8,775 nt of DNA, from positions 1-8,775 of the forward strand of contig WTGE01000155.1 of NCBI GenBank assembly GCA_011525445.1, written 5' to 3'. Positions 1 to 5,621 of this stretch are shown piece after piece. Position numbers and translations under genes: made by a program. This DNA is from Synechococcus sp. CO36386bin_37 (GTDB lineage Bacteria > Cyanobacteriota > Cyanobacteriia > PCC-6307 > Cyanobiaceae). Position 1 is the stretch's first letter; each line of letters starts with the position of its first letter. The notes beneath the pieces were generated by a model. That model was not told the origin of the DNA and did not search any database. It saw only the letters and a list, made by a program, of their open reading frames with translations.

Positions 1-586
1 ATGCTCGATACAATCACCAATTGAGAGGGATTGTTGACCCTGCGTCCTTAGAATTGCAGCAGTGATTCATGAGTGTTCAGGGAAGCTGCGGGAACAGGTC
101 AATTGGACAATGCAGTCGCTTCGTCTATTTGTTCAGTCACGACAGTCCTCTGATCATCGCGAAGGTCGACAGAGCACTGCCAATGGTGTGGGTGTTCTTT
201 GGCCTGAGGTGGATGAGAGCCAATCAGACGAGAGTCAGCATCCAAGGAATTCTGTTGTGATATTCAAATCACTTTAAAGCGCCGATACGTTGAAGTCACA
301 ATGTGTAGTTTCGTGATTAAGTGTTATTACCATTTGATTAATTTTAGTCAATTAGTGCGTGAAACTTAGTCCCTTAAGCTTTCTTAAATTCTCTAAGATT
401 AGAGTCTGTTTGGGCTCAGGGATTTGCAGGATTAAAGTTTTGTCAGTAATGTTTTTGCTGAGTTCTATGGAAGGTGCGTAGATTGCAATTCATGTTCGTG
501 TAAACAGCGAATCATTGCTGGTGAAATTGGAAAATGGAAGTGTTTGTTTGAATGTTGGAGAGTCTTGCTTGTTCTGCTGAAGACCA
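1..586. other. Left-edge region without a supportable gene
   Basis: Nothing here can be assigned. One plus-strand frame (frame 3) is open from base 3 to a TGA at 63-65 and could be the last 20 codons of a gene entering from the left, but it is too short to judge. Bases 61-240 have about 52% GC and carry several overlapping short open frames on both strands, none with a recognisable protein. Bases 301-360 fall to about 28% GC and 361-420 to about 38%, with many stops in all frames, as expected of intergenic DNA. A 6-bp palindrome with a 2-base centre (CTCTAA-GA-TTAGAG) lies at 391-404; its role is unknown. No tRNA, terminator with a T-run or CRISPR repeat was seen. Confidence 0.5.
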
Positions 587-799
587 TTAGCGAAAGGACG
601 AGCAAAGACGTTCAACGGGTTCGAATCGTCCTCCGTTTTCGTTCGCCTGAAGATCGAGGCGTATTAGAGCCTCTACGGCATCAATCTTGTCTTGATCATA
701 AAGAGCGCAAGTTTTTTTCTGATCTGTTTGTTTTGAGTCGCATGACGCTAAGGCGAGCAAAGGCAAGACTGCGTAAAGGGATATTTTAACGAAGTTCAT
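587..799 (-). CDS. Small predicted lipoprotein, 70 aa, function unknown
   Basis: I do not recognise a named family. The protein has a textbook type II signal peptide: a short N-terminus with Lys5, a hydrophobic stretch at about residues 6-19, and a lipobox Leu17-Ala18-Ser19-Cys20. After cleavage and lipidation at Cys20 a mature chain of about 51 residues would remain. It has a charged, Gln/Lys/Asp-rich linker, then Cys31 and Cys66, which could form a disulfide outside the cytoplasm, and a terminal R-F-E-P-V-E-R-L-C segment. The start is the ATG at 797-799; no clear Shine-Dalgarno site precedes it. A 33-codon ORF ends in an ATGA overlap with this start. The gene stands alone in AT-rich DNA next to murD. 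The signal peptide and lipobox make a chance ORF unlikely; the function is unknown. Confidence 0.72.
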   Translation of the reverse strand: MNFVKISLYAVLPLLALASCDSKQTDQKKTCALYDQDKIDAVEALIRLDLQANENGGRFEPVERLCSSFR

Positions 800-897
800 G
801 TTCTCGAGCGAGAATGTTCAAGTCGTTTGAATTGGACTTCATGAAAGCATAATATCGAGTCGTTCAGGAGTGCCCGTTGTGAATATAGAGAGGCCAT
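796..897 (-). CDS. Possible 33-codon upstream ORF overlapping the lipoprotein start
   Basis: An ATG at 895-897 opens a 33-codon frame that ends in a TGA at 796-798. This overlaps the ATG of the lipoprotein gene as ATGA, the usual geometry of translational coupling. The peptide starts MASLYSQ, is mixed in composition and Arg/Ser-rich at its end, and has no motif I recognise. Its first 11 coding bases, plus the three before them, match the psbV start exactly, though a 14-base match in a window this size is close to chance. No Shine-Dalgarno site is visible. It could be a leader ORF or a coincidence. A promoter-like -10 lies inside it (849-854); if that is the real lipoprotein promoter, the ORF would not be translated. 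Confidence 0.2.
   Translation of the reverse strand: MASLYSQRALLNDSILCFHEVQFKRLEHSRSRT
849..854 (-). promoter_or_regulatory. Candidate -10 element for the lipoprotein gene
   Basis: Read on the minus strand this is TATTAT, five of six matches to the sigma-70 consensus. It would place the transcript start about 40 bases upstream of the lipoprotein ATG. No good -35 element is seen at 16-18 bases, so this is only a suggestion from sequence. Confidence 0.25.
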
Positions 898-907
898 GAA
901 TAATAAC

Positions 908-936
908 CGCAATAGGTGTTTAATTTGATTATTGCG
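908..936. repeat. Inverted repeat, 7-bp arms, downstream of murD
   Basis: The arms CGCAATA (908-914) and TATTGCG (930-936) are perfect complements around a 15-base AT-rich loop, with two further pairs beyond one mismatch. It lies 45 bases past the murD stop codon on the murD strand. No T-run follows the stem on either strand, so it is not a classical intrinsic terminator. It could protect the 3' end of the murD transcript or have no function. Confidence 0.3.
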
Positions 937-981
937 ATTCTTGGGAGCTCATAAATCATAATTTTCATCAGGTTTCAATGT

Positions 982-2364
982 TTACGAATCAAGATGTTCC
1001 TCGATGAGTTGTTTGAAATGGTCTCCTCTTGCTTCAAAATCTTTGTATTGATCGAAGCTGGCGCATGCCGGAGATAGGAGAAGAGAAGTTGCGTTTTCAT
1101 TGATTGCCTGTTGGATTGCCGCAGTGACAGCGCTATCCAATGTTGCATGAGAGGTGATCATTCTTGAATATTTAGAGTTGCGGATTAATCCCATTAGAAT
1201 ATTTCTGTCTGATCCGAATAATGCAATGGAACAGACTTTATCGTTGATTAATTCAAGCCAGTGCTTTGAATCGCCTTGTTTGGATAATCCGCCGGCAAGT
1301 AGCACGATTGGACCTTTTAGAGCTTGGATGGCAACTGCGGCCGCATCGTAATTTGTGGCTTTGCTGTCATTAAAGACAGTCATCCCCTGGAGGGATCCCA
1401 CTTTTTCTAAACGATGTGGTACTCCGCTAAAGCTGCGTACTCCGTCTTGAATGATGTGAGGTTCCAATCCTATTTGTAATGCAGCGGCGGTCACTAAAAG
1501 CAGATTTTGCCGATTGTGTTCTCCTGGCATTGAAAGTATGTTCGCTGGAAAGAGTGATCCATTCTTGCTACAAACTTTGTTCTCTGAATCAATCCAAAGT
1601 GTAAGGTTTTCAGTATTGATTGTTTTTGGACGAGAACTCACCCACTGTGCATCGGGCCAATAGTCTCGCCGCCTCTGTAAATCAGCGTCGTCGGCATTGA
1701 GAACTGCATGCTGAGATCGGCGCAAAAGTCCTTCCTTGATGGCTCTGTAGGCATCTAGCGAGCCGTGTCGATCCAAATGGTCAGGAGTGAGTGTGGTCCA
1801 AATGCCGATTCTAGGACTAACGTCAACGGCCGATTCAATTTGGTAACTACTCATTTCCATCACAATCCAATCAGGTTTGGATCGTTCTGGGTTCAAGTAT
1901 TGCAGCCCTAATTCGGCAGCGGAGTGTCCTACGTTTCCAGCCATAGGCGCGTGGAGTCCTGCTTGGTTGAGAACGTGATGCAGTAAATGCGTTACGGTTG
2001 TTTTTCCATTAGTCCCAGTGATTCCAATCCAAGGAGAGTCTTTGAGAGCCTGCCACGCCACGGCCATCTCACCGCGCACCATGATTCCTCGACGACGCAG
2101 TTGCCTCAGTGTGGGGTGGTCCCAAGGCACTCCCGGACTGATTACAACTTGTTCAATCTCATTGAACCAAGGTTGGAAGCTGGAGAGCTTAAGTGGAGAT
2201 CCCAGTTCAATCTGGATGCCCTGATTTCTGAGTTGTCGGGCTTTCTCCTGTTGTTCGGGACCATCATCGCGCTCCAACACGACGACTTCGTGACCTTGGG
2301 CGTGAAGGAGGCGCGCTGCGCCGATCCCGGAGCGACCAAGCCCCACGATCAAGCTGCATGCCAT
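982..2364 (-). CDS. murD: UDP-N-acetylmuramoyl-L-alanine:D-glutamate ligase MurD
   Basis: This cytoplasmic Mur ligase adds D-glutamate to UDP-MurNAc-L-Ala, using ATP, in peptidoglycan precursor synthesis. At 460 residues it has normal length. The N-terminal UDP-binding Rossmann-like domain starts with GLGRSG (residues 8-13). The ATP P-loop GTNGKTT is at 117-123. The central domain has DHLDRHGS (195-202), with Lys210 at the site expected for the carbamylated lysine of the family. GEHNRQN is at 281-287, HRLE at 317-320 and FNDSKATN at 331-338. The typical MurD ending SPACASFDQY starts at 431. The ATG at 2362-2364 is supported by an AGGAG site seven bases upstream. The gene follows tRNA-Val with only 26 bases between them, so the two may share a transcript. 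It is not in a division/cell-wall (dcw) cluster here. Identification is secure. Confidence 0.97.
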   Translation of the reverse strand: MACSLIVGLGRSGIGAARLLHAQGHEVVVLERDDGPEQQEKARQLRNQGIQIELGSPLKLSSFQPWFNEIEQVVISPGVPWDHPTLRQLRRRGIMVRGEMAVAWQALKDSPWIGITGTNGKTTVTHLLHHVLNQAGLHAPMAGNVGHSAAELGLQYLNPERSKPDWIVMEMSSYQIESAVDVSPRIGIWTTLTPDHLDRHGSLDAYRAIKEGLLRRSQHAVLNADDADLQRRRDYWPDAQWVSSRPKTINTENLTLWIDSENKVCSKNGSLFPANILSMPGEHNRQNLLLVTAAALQIGLEPHIIQDGVRSFSGVPHRLEKVGSLQGMTVFNDSKATNYDAAAVAIQALKGPIVLLAGGLSKQGDSKHWLELINDKVCSIALFGSDRNILMGLIRNSKYSRMITSHATLDSAVTAAIQQAINENATSLLLSPACASFDQYKDFEARGDHFKQLIEEHLDS

Positions 2365-2371
2365 GAAACAA

Positions 2372-2376
2372 CTCCT
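2372..2376 (-). promoter_or_regulatory. Shine-Dalgarno site of murD
   Basis: On the minus strand the sequence is AGGAG, inside a longer purine run (GGGAGAGGAG), seven bases before the murD ATG. It is one of the few clear ribosome binding sites in this window and it fixes the murD start. Confidence 0.75.
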
Positions 2377-2390
2377 CTCCCTAATGGAAG

Positions 2391-2462
2391 TGGGCGATAC
2401 TGGAATCGAACCAGTGACTCCTACCGTGTCAAGGTAGTGCTCTACCTCTGAGCTAATCGCCC
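2391..2462 (-). tRNA. tRNA-Val (anticodon GAC)
   Basis: The minus strand folds into a complete 72-base cloverleaf. It has a 7-bp acceptor stem GGGCGAT/ATCGCCC with discriminator A, D arm GCTC/GAGC, anticodon stem CTACC/GGTAG with loop TTGACAC (anticodon GAC, reading Val codons GUC and GUU), a five-base variable loop, and T arm ACTGG/CCAGT with TTCGAAT. All stems pair perfectly. The 3' CCA is not encoded, so it must be added after processing. The gene sits between the S4-domain gene and murD on the same strand. Confidence 0.97.
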
Positions 2463-2467
2463 TTACA

Positions 2468-2485
2468 TCTCAAAAGGTTTTGAGA
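2468..2485. repeat. Perfect inverted repeat just upstream of tRNA-Val
   Basis: TCTCAAAA and TTTTGAGA are separated by two bases (GG), giving 8-bp arms only five bases from the tRNA 5' end. In the 92-base gap between the S4-domain gene and the tRNA there is also a GGTTGT/ACAACC hairpin (2491-2509) and a 12-base palindrome CTTCGATCGAAG (2509-2520). None is followed by a T-run on the minus strand. They may be promoter or operator elements, processing signals in the tRNA leader, or a weak transcription end for the S4-domain gene. Confidence 0.4.
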
Positions 2486-2554
2486 AGGGTGGTTGTGGAT
2501 CTGACAACCTTCGATCGAAGTTAGCAGTTGATGTGCCTTGTGTATCCAGCTTGT

Positions 2555-3334
2555 TTAGTGCCGGAGCATGTCGATACGCCATCGTGCGCGTTTGGTGGGT
2601 TCGATCCTGGTGACTTCGAGGCTGCCTCTGTCTTGCAACTGCAGCCGGTCTCCAACTTTCAGATCACGACTTGTCTGTTTCACGGGCTCCCAGTTCAGCC
2701 TTAAGCGTCCTTCCTTGATTTGCTTGACCACTTTCGAACGCGACATCCCGAAGCCAGCTGAGGCAATGGCATCAAGCCGACATGAGGCCTCAACGCTGCT
2801 CAATCGGCGTATGGCTCTCTGAACAGGCCATTGAAGAGCACCGAGTGACCAGCATTCACAGGTGATCACCACATCGCGCAAGTTGCCCTTTTTTCCCTGG
2901 AGAAAGGCAGCGGCTTCGGGCGAACAAATGGCTTGTGCTCCCCTGTCGCCACGCAGCCAAATATCGCCGATGGCTTCCTCAGCGACACCAATGGTTTCCA
3001 GGCCCAAACGCATTTCGTCAGGCGTCGTTGGGTCAAAGAGAAAGTTTCCCTCTACATTCAGCCCGGCAAGGGGGCAAGGCGGCGGCTCAGCCGTTGATTC
3101 TGCATACTCGAGCAGCACCCGTTTGCGTTCGGCCCCTGAAAAACCGCCCTCACTGGTTGTACGTAATTCAGCCAACCTGTCCAAACGGCGAATGTCTTCC
3201 AGCATCAACGCTGACAAAAATGGACTCCACTTTGGCTGCCGGGTTCGCAGGACATCTTCTGCGATTTCGATCACCTTGATCATCCTTTCTGGATATCGGC
3301 ACGATCGCAGGAGCTCGTCGCGAGGGAGACTCAT
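2555..3334 (-). CDS. S4-domain RNA-binding protein, YlmH / 'photosystem II S4 domain' family
   Basis: The 259-residue protein matches, by recall, the cyanobacterial group annotated as photosystem II S4 domain protein, related to bacterial YlmH. Residues ~1-80 are a charged helical region. Residues ~85-180 form a YlmH-like middle domain that includes FLFDPTTPDEMRLGLETIGV (from 98) and GDIWLRGDRGAQ (from 123). An S4 RNA-binding domain covers ~186-245, with RLDAIASAGFGMSRSKV and later LKVGDRLQL. YlmH relatives bind RNA or ribosomes; the Synechocystis relative has been linked to photosynthetic electron transport, but the mechanism here is inferred. The start is ATG 3332-3334, inside an ATGA overlap with the upstream 185-residue gene, so translation is probably coupled. 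No separate Shine-Dalgarno site is seen. Family assignment is good; the exact role is open. Confidence 0.88.
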   Translation of the reverse strand: MSLPRDELLRSCRYPERMIKVIEIAEDVLRTRQPKWSPFLSALMLEDIRRLDRLAELRTTSEGGFSGAERKRVLLEYAESTAEPPPCPLAGLNVEGNFLFDPTTPDEMRLGLETIGVAEEAIGDIWLRGDRGAQAICSPEAAAFLQGKKGNLRDVVITCECWSLGALQWPVQRAIRRLSSVEASCRLDAIASAGFGMSRSKVVKQIKEGRLRLNWEPVKQTSRDLKVGDRLQLQDRGSLEVTRIEPTKRARWRIDMLRH

Positions 3335-3888
3335 ATTTCGCTGAGACGCACAACCTGCTGAGGTCGCGCTTTCTGAACGGTTTGCCAGGGCAGCTCAAGC
3401 CCTGCTCTGGTTTCAAGGAGGAGGAGCCAGCGGCCCTCAAGATGACGATTACGCAGGATTCTGACCCCGTCTTCATTCTCAGACGGCACACTCGCCGCTG
3501 CGGCGTAACTACCCATCAGGCCTGAGCCCATTCCCATAAGACCACCAATAAAAGCCTCGCCCCATGATCCAAAGCTCGCAAATGTATCGAGTGTGGTGAT
3601 TTGGGTGAAAGTGCAGCCGGCGAAGAAACCAAATGGCATTAACCATCGGGCCATCGCTTTTTGACGCAGACGTCTCGTGAGGTTGGGATTGAGTAAATCG
3701 ATGTCATCGAATGCCTGGGCGGGGAGAGCAGAACTTGGTAAGGATTCGGTGTTCAGTGACGGCGATCCCTTGTTTTCAACTGGTGCCACTAACGCAATGC
3801 GAAGCAGGGGAATGGTCAATTCTTGAAGCGACAGGCGAAGACGATCGGCAGCAATGCGCTCATTGAGAACGAGAACGCAAACGGGCAT
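3331..3888 (-). CDS. Conserved-looking glycine-zipper membrane protein, 185 aa, function unknown
   Basis: I recognise the general type (a conserved cyanobacterial hypothetical protein) but no named function. Residues 1-37 are a mixed N-terminus and 38-65 a low-complexity linker. Residues ~82-100 (WLMPFGFFAGCTFTQITTL) form a hydrophobic segment. A second, Gly-rich segment at ~107-133 (GGLMGMGSGLMGSYAAAA) looks like a glycine-zipper transmembrane helix. A soluble tail at ~140-185 contains the strand-like WLLLLETRAGLELPW. The likely topology is two membrane segments with both ends on the same side. The start ATG 3886-3888 is the only choice, since an in-frame TGA lies one codon upstream. The stop overlaps the next gene's start (ATGA), so it probably forms an operon with the S4-domain gene and may work with it at a membrane. 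Confidence 0.82.
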   Translation of the reverse strand: MPVCVLVLNERIAADRLRLSLQELTIPLLRIALVAPVENKGSPSLNTESLPSSALPAQAFDDIDLLNPNLTRRLRQKAMARWLMPFGFFAGCTFTQITTLDTFASFGSWGEAFIGGLMGMGSGLMGSYAAAASVPSENEDGVRILRNRHLEGRWLLLLETRAGLELPWQTVQKARPQQVVRLSEI

Positions 3889-3909
3889 AAATCAACCAGC
3901 AGCCGAGCT

Positions 3910-3930
3910 TCCATTGTCTCCTGCAATGGA
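3910..3930. promoter_or_regulatory. Inverted repeat in the divergent region upstream of serA
   Basis: TCCATTG and CAATGGA (7-bp perfect arms) flank a seven-base centre. They lie in the 146-base space between the divergent 185-residue gene (start 3888) and serA (start 4035). The position suits an operator or a hairpin in the 5' leader of the minus-strand gene. On that strand the centre reads CAGGAGA, which resembles a Shine-Dalgarno site but is ~30 bases from the ATG. No confident promoter was found for either gene. Confidence 0.3.
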
Positions 3931-4034
3931 GTCGGTTGGAGCGTTTGATCTGGATCTATTTGGCATGGGAAGTGATCCAAAAAGCGTTTTCAGGCTGATC
4001 TCTAAAGTCAGAGGTGGCTTTCTCATGCCGCTGG

Positions 4035-5621
4035 ATGACCAAAGTTCTCGTTTCAGACCCCATTGATCAGGCGGGGTTAGACATTCTGGCCCAAGTGGCT
4101 CAGGTTGATCAGCGCATAGGGCTATCACCGGAAGAGCTCAGATCGATCATCGGTGACTACGACGCCTTGATGATCCGCTCGGGTACCCAGGTGTCGGCGG
4201 ATGTGATTGAGGCTGCAGACCGGTTGCGCATCATCGGGCGCGCCGGTGTGGGGGTCGATAACGTGGATGTCCCGGCTGCCACTCAGCGCGGTGTGCTTGT
4301 GGTGAATTCGCCGGAGGGCAACACCATTGCCGCTGCAGAGCACGCGTTAGCGATGTTGCTCTCCGTTTCGCGTCATGTGCCTCAAGCCCATGGATCGATG
4401 CGTTCAGGTGCCTGGGATCGCAAGAAATATGTGGGGAATGAGCTGTACAAGAAGACTCTCGGAGTGGTGGGTTTAGGCAAAATTGGTTCTCATGTTGCTC
4501 GCGTTGCCAAAGCGATGGGCATGGAGGTGATCGCATTTGATCCCTTCATTTCCGCGGAACGTGCGCAACAGATGCAAGTCCGACTGACCACGCTTGAATT
4601 GTTATTTCAGCAGGCTGATTACATCACCTTGCATATTCCCCGCACAGCAGATACAGAAAACTTGGTCAATGCCGCGTTGCTGCGCACAATGAAACCCACT
4701 GCCCGCATCGTGAACTGCGCTCGCGGCGGCATTGTTGATGAACCTGCGATTGCGGAAGCGATTGAATCCGGGGTGATTGCCGGTGCAGGTCTTGATGTAT
4801 TCGCATCCGAACCTCTGGCTCAAGATTCCCCTCTTCGTGCCGTTGAGCGCGGTTTGGTTCTCACCCCTCATCTGGGGGCGTCCACTGAAGAGGCTCAAGA
4901 AAATGTAGCGGTCGATGTCGCCGAGCAAATTCGGGACGTGCTGATGGGCTTGCCAGCGCGCAGTGCAGTGAATATTCCCGGTTTCAGTGCCGAGATCATG
5001 GAGCGCTTAAAGCCCCATCTCCAGCTGGCCGAAACCTTGGGTTTACTCGTGAGCCAACTCAGCAGCGGTCAAGTCGAGGAACTTGAGGTGCGCTTGCAGG
5101 GCGAATTCGCCCACCACCCTTCACAGCCTCTCGTTGTGGCTGCTTTGAAAGGCATGCTCAGTTCGGCACTGGGGGAGAGAATTAATTACGTCAATGCCTC
5201 ATTGGAGGCCAAGGGCCGTGGTCTTCGAGTGCTCGAGGTCAAGGATGACGCCAGCCGCGATTTTGCCGGTGGATCCCTTCAGCTCACCACCCGTGGTGGG
5301 TCCGGGGGACACAGTGTCACCGGGGCCGTGTTTGCCCATGGCGATGTGCGTGTCACCACCATCGACGAATTTCCCGTCAACGTTCCGCCCAGCCGACACA
5401 TGTTGTTCACGAGACACCGCGATATGCCAGGGATTATTGGTCACCTTGGCTCACTTCTTGGAGAGCACAATGTCAACATTGCTTCGATGCAGGTGGGACG
5501 TCGAATTGTCCGAGGCGATGCGGTGATGGTTCTCAGCATTGACGACCCCATTCCAGCTGCTTTGCTTGCCACCATCCAGAGCATCAACGGCATTCAGGAA
5601 GCTCACCCCGTCACCCTGTGA
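4035..5621 (+). CDS. serA: D-3-phosphoglycerate dehydrogenase SerA
   Basis: This cytoplasmic enzyme oxidises 3-phosphoglycerate to 3-phosphohydroxypyruvate with NAD+, the first step of phosphorylated serine synthesis. The chosen start, ATG 4035, gives 528 residues beginning MTKVLVSDP, the usual start of the family; a GTG at 4014 would add only seven unconserved residues. The NAD-binding fingerprint GLGKIG is at 146-151. The catalytic residues are Arg230 (NCARGG), Glu259 (FASEP) and His279 (TPHLGAS). An intervening ASB-type domain covers ~310-450, and a C-terminal ACT domain (~456-528) contains RDMPGIIGHLGSLL. The ACT domain suggests serine feedback control, as in the long bacterial enzymes. 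Its stop overlaps the prmA start, so the two genes are probably co-translated. No clear Shine-Dalgarno site is seen. Confidence 0.97.
   Translation: MTKVLVSDPIDQAGLDILAQVAQVDQRIGLSPEELRSIIGDYDALMIRSGTQVSADVIEAADRLRIIGRAGVGVDNVDVPAATQRGVLVVNSPEGNTIAAAEHALAMLLSVSRHVPQAHGSMRSGAWDRKKYVGNELYKKTLGVVGLGKIGSHVARVAKAMGMEVIAFDPFISAERAQQMQVRLTTLELLFQQADYITLHIPRTADTENLVNAALLRTMKPTARIVNCARGGIVDEPAIAEAIESGVIAGAGLDVFASEPLAQDSPLRAVERGLVLTPHLGASTEEAQENVAVDVAEQIRDVLMGLPARSAVNIPGFSAEIMERLKPHLQLAETLGLLVSQLSSGQVEELEVRLQGEFAHHPSQPLVVAALKGMLSSALGERINYVNASLEAKGRGLRVLEVKDDASRDFAGGSLQLTTRGGSGGHSVTGAVFAHGDVRVTTIDEFPVNVPPSRHMLFTRHRDMPGIIGHLGSLLGEHNVNIASMQVGRRIVRGDAVMVLSIDDPIPAALLATIQSINGIQEAHPVTL

Noticed and set aside
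69..260. 63-codon plus-strand ORF with hydrophobic and aromatic residues
   Set aside because: It overlaps another open frame almost completely, has no recognisable motif, start signal or neighbour, and cannot be distinguished from chance. Kept only as a composition anomaly.
544..789. 81-codon plus-strand ORF
   Set aside because: It lies opposite the predicted lipoprotein gene, which has a clear signal peptide and lipobox; this frame is Arg-rich shadow sequence.
1987..2451. 154-codon plus-strand ORF across murD and the tRNA
   Set aside because: It is antisense to a certain MurD and to a perfect tRNA cloverleaf, and has no protein-like pattern.
2862..3344. 160-codon plus-strand ORF opposite the S4-domain gene
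   Set aside because: It is antisense to a gene with a recognisable S4 domain; composition is Ser/Arg/Pro-rich, as in shadow frames.
4014..4034. Upstream GTG start for serA
   Set aside because: It adds seven residues without family similarity; the usual MTKVLVSDP start at 4035 is better.
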